A stretch of 7,595 nucleotides of DNA from an uncultured Lachnospiraceae bacterium (lineage in GTDB: Bacteria; Bacillota; Clostridia; Lachnospirales; Lachnospiraceae): assembly GCA_958444395.1 (NCBI GenBank), contig CAUCOL010000084.1, forward strand, positions 1 to 7,595. Reading direction: 5' to 3'. Below are positions 1 to 6,669 of this stretch, piece after piece. The position numbers and the translations under genes are program-made. Below the pieces are notes generated by a model that had not been told where the DNA came from, ran no database searches, and worked only from the letters and a program-made list of their open reading frames with translations. Numbering within the stretch: position 1 is the stretch's first letter; each line of letters opens with the position of its first letter.

Positions 1-1
1 A

Positions 2-757
2 AAGGTAGGAACATCGACCCTGACCCACCGGACAGGACGTTTAAATATACGAAGAGTGGAAAATCTTGTTAAGACGCTGGCAGATCTGCAGAATGCGGGA
101 CATGAGATCATTTTGGTCTCCAGTGGTGCGATCGGACTTGGCATGGGAAAGCTTGGTCTGACGAAACGACCGACAGATACGCCCGGTAAACAGGCATGTG
201 CAGCGGTTGGTCAGTGCGAATTGATGTATATGTACGATAAATCTTTTGCGGAATATGGACTGACGGTTGCCCAGATGCTTTTGACGAAATATATTCTGCT
301 GGAGGATCGACGCCAAAACGTGATCAATGCGTTAAAGCGTATTATTTCACAGGGTGTGATACCGATCGTTAATGAGAATGATACCGAAGCGATCGACGAG
401 CTGGAACTGGAAGTGGGCGAAAATGATTCACTGGCTGCGATGGTAGCGAACATTGCCGGTGCTGACCTGCTGGTCATCATGTCAGATATTGATGGGTTAT
501 ATGATAAAGATCCACACAGCCATGAGGATGCAAGGCTGATACCGGAGGTGGGTGAGATCACAGAAGAGATCCGCAGTCTGGCCGGCGGAGCCGGCAGCAA
601 GCTGGGAACAGGTGGTATGGTCACGAAGATCCGTGCCGTCGAGATCGCATACGAAGAGGGTACGGACGTCGTGCTTATGAATGGACGGAATCCGTCGAGA
701 TTATATGACCTGTTTGAAGATAAACAGGTCGGAACAATATTCCATCGGCCGGAATGA
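2..757 (+). CDS. proB: Glutamate 5-kinase, 5' end cut by window edge
   Basis: Catalyses ATP-dependent phosphorylation of L-glutamate to glutamyl 5-phosphate, the first step of proline synthesis, in the cytoplasm. The reading frame is open from base 2 and begins with KVGTSTLT, the phosphate-binding lysine segment normally near residue 10, so about ten N-terminal residues are missing and the real start lies outside the window. Counting visible residues: SSGAIG at 40-45, the glutamate-binding NENDT at 124-128, GENDSLAA from 139, the nucleotide-binding SDIDGLYDKDP at 161-171 and GTGGMVTK at 202-209. All expected kinase motifs are intact. The protein ends at ...GTIFHRPE, about 260 residues in total, so it lacks the C-terminal PUA domain of the ~367-residue E. 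coli enzyme. proA does not follow; it could lie upstream. The TGA stop directly abuts the stop of the convergent gene. An in-frame GTG at 56 is internal, not the start. Confidence 0.96.
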   Translation, partial: KVGTSTLTHRTGRLNIRRVENLVKTLADLQNAGHEIILVSSGAIGLGMGKLGLTKRPTDTPGKQACAAVGQCELMYMYDKSFAEYGLTVAQMLLTKYILLEDRRQNVINALKRIISQGVIPIVNENDTEAIDELELEVGENDSLAAMVANIAGADLLVIMSDIDGLYDKDPHSHEDARLIPEVGEITEEIRSLAGGAGSKLGTGGMVTKIRAVEIAYEEGTDVVLMNGRNPSRLYDLFEDKQVGTIFHRPE

Positions 758-1864
758 TCAGTGCCCCTGCAGGCAGTCGATCAGTACCTTTAATAATGCA
801 TCATTATCTTCCGGTTTCATGAAACAGAACCGGAAGTATTTATTATCCAGAAATGGGAACGTAGAGCAGTCGCGGATCATCAGACCCTGGCGGATGGCGG
901 TATCAAACAGATCACCGGCGGTCACGGTATCTTTCAGGATCCGTACAAGTACGAAATTTCCATGTGGTGGATAATATTTGATCTCCGGAACCGTATCGAG
1001 AATACCGCAGATCCGGTTTCGTTCAGACAGGATGAGCTTCTTAGTATCCTCGATGTATTCCTCGTCCTGGAACATGATCTCTCCGGCAATGGCTGCCAGT
1101 GAATTGATCGTCCAGGGATTCTTTTTACTGTCGATCTCCTTTAACAGTCCGTGATTTCCACAGATCGCATATCCGAGACGCAGTCCCGGAGCAGCAAAGA
1201 ATTTGGAGATGCCACGCAGGATAATGATATTGTTATAATACTGCGTCAATGGGATCGAGGTGATCTGTTCGGCAGACTCAGAAAATTCCACATAAGTTTC
1301 ATCTACCATCACAAAGATTCCCTTTTCTTTACAGGTATCCAGAATACTGCGCATCGTTTTACGGTCAATCTGGGTGGAGGTTGGGTTGTTTGGGTTACAC
1401 AGGACTAACAGATCGACATTTTGGGTCAGTGCCTCCTGCAGCTCTTCCACATTGATCTGAAATTCATCCGATTCCTTCAGACGGAAATAATGGGAACGAC
1501 CGCCGCCGAGAGAGACTTCATGCTCATATTCGGAGTAAGTAGGACCTACGATTAGTGCTTTCTGTGGATGCAGGATCTGGATCACCAGAGAGATCAGTTC
1601 CGTGGAGCCGTTTCCGACGATGATATTCTGATAATCGGTATGGATATATTCACCAATGCATTTGCGTAGCTGGGTATACTCGCGATCCGGATAACTGGTG
1701 ATCGCATCAATGTGTTCAGCCAGACATTCACGCAGCTTATAGGAGATGCCGAGTGGATTGACATTTGCCGAAAAACTGATGATGTCTTCTTTTTTGATTC
1801 CATAATATTCTTCTATTTTCTCAAGATCACTTCCGTGAAAATGTTCTTTTTGTTCTAACTTCAT
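758..1864 (-). CDS. PLP-dependent aminotransferase, HisC/CobD-like (fold type I)
   Basis: A 368-residue cytoplasmic PLP enzyme of the class I/II aminotransferase family. Visible motifs: HGSD at 10-13 and FSANVNPLG at 31-39, the N-terminal pattern more typical of CobD (L-threonine-O-3-phosphate decarboxylase) than of classical HisC; GNGSTEL at 84-90 (PLP phosphate contact); NPNNP at 157-161; D188 with Y191 (PLP ring contacts); SK at 220-221, with K221 the expected Schiff-base lysine; GLRLGY at 227-232 with R229; and R345 in YFRF, the expected carboxylate-binding arginine. The catalytic set is complete. HisC makes histidinol phosphate from imidazole-acetol phosphate; CobD makes the aminopropanol phosphate used in cobamide synthesis. 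No histidine or cobalamin gene is adjacent, so the substrate cannot be assigned and no symbol is given. The ATG at 1864 is supported by an AGGAAAGGA ribosome site and a promoter just upstream. Confidence 0.9.
   Translation of the reverse strand: MKLEQKEHFHGSDLEKIEEYYGIKKEDIISFSANVNPLGISYKLRECLAEHIDAITSYPDREYTQLRKCIGEYIHTDYQNIIVGNGSTELISLVIQILHPQKALIVGPTYSEYEHEVSLGGGRSHYFRLKESDEFQINVEELQEALTQNVDLLVLCNPNNPTSTQIDRKTMRSILDTCKEKGIFVMVDETYVEFSESAEQITSIPLTQYYNNIIILRGISKFFAAPGLRLGYAICGNHGLLKEIDSKKNPWTINSLAAIAGEIMFQDEEYIEDTKKLILSERNRICGILDTVPEIKYYPPHGNFVLVRILKDTVTAGDLFDTAIRQGLMIRDCSTFPFLDNKYFRFCFMKPEDNDALLKVLIDCLQGH
808..846 (+). terminator. Candidate intrinsic terminator for proB, inside the opposing gene
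   Basis: Perfect 9-bp inverted repeat: CTTCCGGTT at 808-816 and AACCGGAAG at 828-836, with an 11-base loop. On the plus strand it is followed by the T-rich run TATTTATTAT (837-846). It starts 51 bases past the proB stop. A second, weaker 6-bp inverted repeat (ATAATG/CATTAT, 793-807) lies immediately before it. The T tract is interrupted by A, so this is not a textbook terminator. The same bases encode the conserved C-terminal segment of the opposing aminotransferase, so the symmetry may be a by-product of codon choice. Confidence 0.35.
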
Positions 1865-1874
1865 AAATAACGCA

Positions 1875-1883
1875 TCCTTTCCT
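1875..1883 (-). promoter_or_regulatory. Ribosome binding site of the aminotransferase gene
   Basis: Reads AGGAAAGGA on the minus strand and ends 10 bases before the ATG at 1864. It fixes the start codon, because the predicted transcript begins only about a dozen bases further upstream and no earlier in-frame start would carry a leader. Confidence 0.7.
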
Positions 1884-1894
1884 GATTTTATGTT

Positions 1895-1923
1895 AGTATA
1901 GCATTTTGACCGTATGGTGACAA
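1895..1923 (-). promoter_or_regulatory. Sigma-A-type promoter for the aminotransferase gene
   Basis: On the minus strand: -35 TTGTCA (1923-1918), a 17-base spacer, then -10 TATACT (1900-1895). Each hexamer has one mismatch to consensus and the spacing is optimal. Transcription would start near 1888, giving a leader of about 24 bases that contains the ribosome binding site. The -35 box lies only 4 bases from the -35 box of the divergent promoter. Confidence 0.75.
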
Positions 1924-1930
1924 GAACTTG
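1921..1930. repeat. Short inverted repeat between divergent -35 boxes
   Basis: CAAGAACTTG has 4-base inverted arms (CAAG/CTTG) around AA and sits exactly between the two -35 hexamers. Three of the four bases in each arm belong to the TTG of the two -35 boxes, so most of the symmetry follows from having two facing promoters. It could still be an operator for a protein covering both. Confidence 0.3.
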
Positions 1931-1957
1931 AAACCGCAGGGGGAGTAGTGGTATAAT
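1928..1957 (+). promoter_or_regulatory. Extended -10 promoter for the DUF5717-DUF5716-TPR operon
   Basis: -35 TTGAAA (1928-1933), an 18-base spacer, and a perfect -10 TATAAT (1952-1957) preceded by TGG, which forms the extended TGN motif. Predicted transcription start is near 1964, leaving a leader of about 66 bases to the ATG at 2030. No other convincing promoter is seen before the later genes, so this is the likely promoter of the whole operon. Confidence 0.75.
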
Positions 1958-1980
1958 TTCGGTATTGTAAAAAGGGCAGT

Positions 1981-2019
1981 AGGTCAGGAAATGGTTTGCT
2001 GTTCTAATATGTCTGACCT
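1981..2019 (+). other. Possible leader stem-loop upstream of the first operon gene
   Basis: AGGTCAG (1981-1987) and CTGACCT (2013-2019) form a perfect 7-bp inverted repeat around a 25-base loop, within the predicted 5' leader. The left arm contains the AGG that would serve as ribosome site for the upstream in-frame ATG at 1991. The right arm ends just before the G-run that precedes ATG 2030. If it folds, it would hide the upstream start and leave the downstream one open. The loop is long and the stem short, so its stability is uncertain. Confidence 0.35.
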
Positions 2020-2024
2020 GGGGG
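2020..2024 (+). promoter_or_regulatory. Ribosome binding site supporting the start at 2030
   Basis: GGGGG ends 5 bases before ATG 2030. It is not a classical AGGAGG but can pair with CCUCC through G-U pairs. The rival start at 1991 has AGG at 1981-1983 (7-base gap) plus a CAGGAA that touches the start codon. Confidence 0.45.
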
Positions 2025-2029
2025 ACTAC

Positions 2030-5000
2030 ATGAAAGAGAAAATCAATCAGTTTGCAAAAGGAATATTTGAATATAGTAAACCGGATATCGTATGTGAACC
2101 GTCACAGCTGCAGATCGAAGTAGAAGCAGGCGGCGTGGCAGAGGACAGCTTTACTATATCGAACACGGCAGGGCGTATGATGAAGGGAATGGTCCGTTCT
2201 TTTGACCATGAGATTGTGCTGGAGCAGACTGCATTTCAGGGGGAGAACTCCCGGATTTCGATGCGTATCAATGCGGTTTCGCTGCAGGCAGGGCAGACGC
2301 ATAAAGGCGCGATCCGTGTTTATTCCGAGCTGGGCGAGAAAGAGATCCCCTTTGTGATCACGGCACAGGCTCCGGGATGCCACACCTCGGCAGGGGTGCT
2401 GCGGGATCTTTATCAGTTTACGGCATTGGCACAGAAGAATTATCCGGAGGCGGAGCGTCTCTTCTTTCAGCCGGAGTTTGAGCGTGTCTTTCTAAGCCAG
2501 GACGAGAAAGCAAAACATATCTATCGAGGATTGCTGGCGGGCGGAAAAAGAGTTTCCTGTATGGAAGAATTTCTGGCAGCCATGCATCAGAAGACAACAG
2601 TCAGACTCAGTACGGATACTACATCGATCCGGTTGAAGGGCTGCCGTGAGGAGTCGGCGGGCATTCTTCGTCTGCAGAAGGACACCTGGGGGCTGGAGGA
2701 ATATGAGGTGCTCAGTGATGCACCATTTATCCGGGTGCAGTCATCGCATATTAAGACGACAGACTTTATCGGAAATGCCTATGAGCTGGAATACATCATC
2801 TGTCCGCAGAAGATGACCTGTGGAAGAAACTATGGACAGATATTGATCCGCGGGGTGCATCAGACCCTGCAGATCAAGGTCTATGCACAGAAAAAGGACT
2901 ATGATCGTTCAGAGATAGAAAAGCATATTCACAGACAGCAGATCCGTTTGGAAAAACTGCGGTTGACACTGGAATACCGGCAGGGAAAGCTGTCACAGGA
3001 GGAGTATCAGGGCAGCATCGAAAAGCTGGGGGATCAGGAGGATACGTCGTGGCAGACGCTGTGGGTCACACCACAGACGGAAACAGAGGGGCAGCGTCCG
3101 CAGAAACAGCTGGAGCAGCTGAAGGAGATGATACGCCGTGGCAGTTGTAATCCGCTGGTGTACCAGGCAGTCTGTGACCTGTACAGCCGGCAGCCGGATC
3201 TTTTGCTGGAGCTGGATGAAGAAAACGCACAGTGTCTGCATTGGGGCTGCCGTCAGGAAAGCCTGAATCAGGAACTGTTATTCCGCTATACTTTCCTGAT
3301 CGGACGGTATAAAGGCTTTTCACAGGTTATGCTGGAGGATCTGTACTATCTGTATGAAAAATCCGCATCTGATGAGGTGTTATTAATGATCTGCAAGATG
3401 CTGATGCGGGACAGACGAATCGCACCGCAGGATGCCAGATGGTATGCGCTTGGCATCGAGCATAATCTGAAGCTGACAGATCTGTATGAGCATTATCTGT
3501 ATGCCGTGGAGGAGCATGCAGATATGGTTCTGCCCCAAGCGGTTTTAACATATTTTTCCTTCCATCATCATCTGAATCATGCGAAGGAAGCGATGTTGTA
3601 TGCATATATCGTACGGCACAAAAGACAGAATAAAAAGGACTATGAGAGCTATTATGACCGGATGCTTACCTTTGCCCTGTCCGAGTTAAAGGAGGGCAGG
3701 ATCAATGAGAATCTGGCTGTGCTTTATGAAGAATTTTTTAATGAAGACAGGATCTATGAGGAGACAGCAAAGCAGCTTCCGGCGATCCTGTTTGGACGAC
3801 GGATCACCTGCACCAATCCGATGATCACCGGTGTGTATGTGCGTCATCCACAGCTGCAGCGGGAAGAGTATATTCCGCTTTATCAGGGAGAAGCAGTGGT
3901 TACGGTTTTTTCGCAGGATGCCTGCATCTTTCTGACGGATGTACAGGGAAACCGCTATACAGAGAATATGGATTATACGATGCATCGTCTGGTGCATCTG
4001 GAGCATCTTGCAGACAAATGCTATGCCTATGCGGGGGATGATATCCGTCTGCTTTTGTATCTGTACCTGAAAACGGACAGCATGCATGGAAAGAAGGAAG
4101 AACGGGCTGCTCTGTGTGAGAAAATACTGCAGATCCCGGATCTGACAGAGGACTTCTATGAGAAGGTTTATGCAGAACTGATCCGGTATTATTTTAATGA
4201 ATTTGAGGGGGAACAGCTGGATCAGCAGCTGCAGCAGCTGGACTGGAGCCGTGTTCTTCCGGAGCAGAGACATCGTTTTATGGAGTATTGTGCGATCCGG
4301 CACTGCGATGCGAAAGCGTTGGAGGGTGTCAGACTGTATGGATATGAACAGATGGAGCCAAGACGTCTTCTGCAGATGCTCACGCCGGAGCTGTCCGAAC
4401 ATATGGACAACGAAGAACCGGTTCTGGTGGAGACGGCATGGTATATTTTTGAAAAGGGAAAATTTGACGAGACACTGTTAAAGTATCTGGGACGCTATTT
4501 TACGGGAAGCATTGAACAAATGCTTAATATATGGACAGCGGCTGATGGTTTTGAGATCGAGCAGACTGCTTTCTCAGAAAGAATTCTTGCACAGAGTCTG
4601 TTTATGGAAAGCCTGCCGGAGGGGATTTTCCGTGTGTTTGCGTCCTATTATGAAACAGGGCTTAATAAACGGTTGATCCGGGCCTTTTTGAAATATGCGG
4701 CATACCGGTATCTGGTCAGAAAGCAGACACTTCCGGAAGAACTTTTCGCTTATTTTTATAAAGAAGTACGGGTGGAAGAAAACAGGCATTGTCTGCTGGC
4801 AGTATTAGAGCATATGAGTCAGAAAGAAGTACTGTCGGAGGAAGAGGCAGCCTTTGCGGAGTATAATATACACAAGCTGTATGAGAAGAATTGTGTATTG
4901 CCGTTTTTCCAGAAGTTTGCGGGAAAAATCACTCTCCCGGAGGGAATCAGCCGTGAGCAGTATATTTGCATCACAGCCGATCCGGCATGCACGGTGAAGC

Positions 5001-5338
5001 TTGATTACAGGATCTTTACACAGGAGGGTGAGATCACACACACAAAGGAAACCATGCGGGATGTATTTGAAGGCATTCGTGTAAAAAGTGTGGTGCTGTT
5101 TCGGGATGAGACGCTGGAGTATTCCCTGCAGGAGCAGCGGGAGGATGGGAGTGTACAGAACTCACCGACACAGCAGCTGACCTGTCAGCAGCCGGATGGA
5201 AAGCAGAATGGCTGGTATCAGTATCTGAATGATATAATGGAAAGTCTGGCAGAGCAGGAGGATGCACAGGTGCTGGAACAGATGCGGGAGTATACCTATA
5301 AGAAAGAAACGGTTCGGAGCATATTCGCTCAAAAATAA
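2030..5338 (+). CDS. Large beta-sandwich/helical-repeat protein, DUF5717-like
   Basis: A ~1102-residue protein that I associate from memory with the Lachnospiraceae family DUF5717; function unknown. No signal peptide or membrane span is visible, so it is probably cytoplasmic. Approximate layout: a beta-rich, Ig-like segment at 24-112 (QLQIEVEAGG to KEIPFVITA), a helical linker 118-190, a second beta-rich segment 191-287, a charged coiled coil 290-335, helical repeats 358-585 rich in Tyr/Leu, a beta-rich insertion about 592-645 (ITGVYVRHP, VVTVFSQDACIFLTD), more helical repeats 646-955, a beta-rich C-terminal domain about 965-1035 and a Gln-rich tail. The helical parts resemble TPR-type scaffolds but no canonical TPR consensus is clear. 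In-frame starts also exist at 1991 and 2009. 2030 is preferred because MKEKINQFAKGIFEY resembles family N-termini as I recall them, and because of the leader structure. First gene of an operon, it ends 27 bases before the next start (15 if that gene starts at 5354). Confidence 0.85.
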   Translation: MKEKINQFAKGIFEYSKPDIVCEPSQLQIEVEAGGVAEDSFTISNTAGRMMKGMVRSFDHEIVLEQTAFQGENSRISMRINAVSLQAGQTHKGAIRVYSELGEKEIPFVITAQAPGCHTSAGVLRDLYQFTALAQKNYPEAERLFFQPEFERVFLSQDEKAKHIYRGLLAGGKRVSCMEEFLAAMHQKTTVRLSTDTTSIRLKGCREESAGILRLQKDTWGLEEYEVLSDAPFIRVQSSHIKTTDFIGNAYELEYIICPQKMTCGRNYGQILIRGVHQTLQIKVYAQKKDYDRSEIEKHIHRQQIRLEKLRLTLEYRQGKLSQEEYQGSIEKLGDQEDTSWQTLWVTPQTETEGQRPQKQLEQLKEMIRRGSCNPLVYQAVCDLYSRQPDLLLELDEENAQCLHWGCRQESLNQELLFRYTFLIGRYKGFSQVMLEDLYYLYEKSASDEVLLMICKMLMRDRRIAPQDARWYALGIEHNLKLTDLYEHYLYAVEEHADMVLPQAVLTYFSFHHHLNHAKEAMLYAYIVRHKRQNKKDYESYYDRMLTFALSELKEGRINENLAVLYEEFFNEDRIYEETAKQLPAILFGRRITCTNPMITGVYVRHPQLQREEYIPLYQGEAVVTVFSQDACIFLTDVQGNRYTENMDYTMHRLVHLEHLADKCYAYAGDDIRLLLYLYLKTDSMHGKKEERAALCEKILQIPDLTEDFYEKVYAELIRYYFNEFEGEQLDQQLQQLDWSRVLPEQRHRFMEYCAIRHCDAKALEGVRLYGYEQMEPRRLLQMLTPELSEHMDNEEPVLVETAWYIFEKGKFDETLLKYLGRYFTGSIEQMLNIWTAADGFEIEQTAFSERILAQSLFMESLPEGIFRVFASYYETGLNKRLIRAFLKYAAYRYLVRKQTLPEELFAYFYKEVRVEENRHCLLAVLEHMSQKEVLSEEEAAFAEYNIHKLYEKNCVLPFFQKFAGKITLPEGISREQYICITADPACTVKLDYRIFTQEGEITHTKETMRDVFEGIRVKSVVLFRDETLEYSLQEQREDGSVQNSPTQQLTCQQPDGKQNGWYQYLNDIMESLAEQEDAQVLEQMREYTYKKETVRSIFAQK

Positions 5339-5365
5339 GGAACAGAATGCGGAATGGAGTGTAAA

Positions 5366-6655
5366 ATGACAGAGGAGAGAATGCTGCTGGTGGGGGTGGA
5401 TCTTTGTGATGATGTCACACAGATGACCTGCTATCACGCGGGGACAGAAGAAATTGTGTCTATAGGCAGAAATATCAGGGGTGAGCGTGTCTATGAGTGG
5501 CCGACCGTGCTTGCATTTGACCGGAAAAGCGGAAGCTGGTTCTTTGGTGTGGAGGCGATGGAGCAGTCGGAAGAAGAGAATGTATACCTGTTTCCGCATC
5601 TGGTACAGGGAGCGGCGGCACAGGAAAAGATTACAGGTACCTGTCCGGCATGGGATGGCGAGAAGATTACGATCGACGCACCGGAAGCACTGATGCGTTT
5701 CTTCGTCAAGGCATTAAGCTGTCTGAAAGAATACTTTCCCAGTGATACGATCCGGAAGCTGGTCATTACCGTGGAAGACAAAACCGAAGAATTAGAGCAG
5801 GTGATCCGTCAGGCGTTAGAGAAGATTGGGCTGGGGAATGATCGTGTGATCGTTCAGCAGCACAGACAGAGTTATATGTATTATGCGTTATGTCAGAAGA
5901 AAGAGCTGTGGATGAATGATGTGGGGATGTTTGAGTTTGGTCCTAAGGGCTTATTCTATTCCCAGATCCATATTGACCGAAGAACTTCACCCTATATCGT
6001 AGGGGTGAAGAAGAAGGATCTGAGCGATATCCTAAACTGGGATATGATGGAGCATGACAGCAGCTTTAAAATGGATTATGCCTTTGTAAATCTTGCCAAT
6101 ACGCAGCTGCATAAACAGATGGTTACAACGATCTATGTAACCGGTCCGGGTTTTCAGGGAGACTGGGCACAGGAAGCATTGAAACAGCTGTGCGCAGGAA
6201 GAAGAGTATTCCGAGGACAGAATCTTTTTACAAAGGGAGCCTGCTATGCGGCAAGGGAACTGGCTGGCATCGGAAAGATGGAGGAATGCCTTTTTTTGGA
6301 TGAGGATATGACCTATTGCAATATATCCATGCGTGTGTATCATGATGCGAAGATGGAAGAGTTCATGCTGGCAAAGGCAGGCAGCAGCTGGCGTCAGATC
6401 GACAAGAGCATTGATGTGATACCGGAAGACGAGGAGGAGATCCAGTTGACGATACAGAATGTATTACGTCATGAGACTAAGGTGCATTTGCTGTCTTTGG
6501 AGGGATTTGCAGACAGGCCGGATAAGATGACCCGGTTTACGGTACGGATCCGCTTTTCAGATGCATCACATTGTATCGTTACATTAAAGGATAACGGATT
6601 TGGAGAATTTTTCCCATCCAGCAACCGGATCTGGGAAACGAAACTTGCCTTATAA
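5366..6655 (+). CDS. Divergent Hsp70/actin-fold protein, DUF5716-like
   Basis: A 429-residue cytoplasmic protein that I associate from memory with DUF5716, usually paired with DUF5717; function unknown. Its order of motifs follows Hsp70: phosphate-1-like VGVDLCDD at 9-16 (DnaK has DLGTT), PTVLAFD at 46-52 followed by FFGVEA near 59-64, KLVITVED at 131-138 (DnaK-like VTVPA position), a helix SYMYYAL near 169-175, a phosphate-2-like DVGMFEFG at 185-192, adenosine-like YVTGPG at 257-262 and TKGACYAA at 289-296. After about 357 comes a beta-rich tail (EEIQLTIQNV, FTVRIRFSD) in the place of an Hsp70 substrate-binding beta-sandwich. The glycines of both phosphate motifs are mostly lost, so ATP hydrolysis is doubtful. 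ATG 5366 is favoured by GGAG with a 6-base gap; an in-frame ATG at 5354 has AGGAA 11 bases upstream. The assignment to the actin fold is by eye. Confidence 0.8.
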   Translation: MTEERMLLVGVDLCDDVTQMTCYHAGTEEIVSIGRNIRGERVYEWPTVLAFDRKSGSWFFGVEAMEQSEEENVYLFPHLVQGAAAQEKITGTCPAWDGEKITIDAPEALMRFFVKALSCLKEYFPSDTIRKLVITVEDKTEELEQVIRQALEKIGLGNDRVIVQQHRQSYMYYALCQKKELWMNDVGMFEFGPKGLFYSQIHIDRRTSPYIVGVKKKDLSDILNWDMMEHDSSFKMDYAFVNLANTQLHKQMVTTIYVTGPGFQGDWAQEALKQLCAGRRVFRGQNLFTKGACYAARELAGIGKMEECLFLDEDMTYCNISMRVYHDAKMEEFMLAKAGSSWRQIDKSIDVIPEDEEEIQLTIQNVLRHETKVHLLSLEGFADRPDKMTRFTVRIRFSDASHCIVTLKDNGFGEFFPSSNRIWETKLAL

Positions 6656-6660
6656 GGAGG
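6654..6660 (+). promoter_or_regulatory. Strong ribosome binding site overlapping the upstream stop codon
   Basis: AAGGAGG begins within the TAA stop of the preceding gene (6653-6655) and ends 9 bases before ATG 6670. It is the best ribosome site in the window, and the overlap with the stop suggests translational coupling of the two genes. Confidence 0.85.
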
Positions 6661-6669
6661 AAATACAGC

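Noticed and set aside
56..58. GTG at 56 as the start of proB
   Set aside because: The frame is open upstream to the window edge and encodes the conserved KVGTS kinase N-terminus, so the gene begins outside the window.
581..595. GCCGGC-GGA-GCCGGC hairpin in proB, as a terminator for the convergent aminotransferase gene
   Set aside because: No T run follows on the minus strand, and the bases encode the conserved AGGAG segment of the kinase.
1865..2029. Possible riboswitch or small RNA in the divergent intergenic region
   Set aside because: Both predicted leaders are short (about 24 and 66 bases) and contain no recognisable aptamer or terminator/antiterminator pair.
4214..4243. Repeated CAGCTG/CAGCAG units
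   Set aside because: They encode a Gln-Leu stretch (QLDQQLQQLD) in a helix. The repetition follows from codon use and is not a mobile or regulatory repeat.
3686..4402. Long antisense open frame (238 codons) opposite the large repeat protein
   Set aside because: It is rich in His/Ile/Gln/Leu with no recognisable domain or ribosome site, and lies fully opposite a well-supported coding region; it is a reading-frame shadow.
5162..5599. Antisense open frame spanning the DUF5717-DUF5716 junction
   Set aside because: Composition is typical of a reverse-complement shadow, it has no protein motif, and it lies across two genes that both have good family support on the plus strand.
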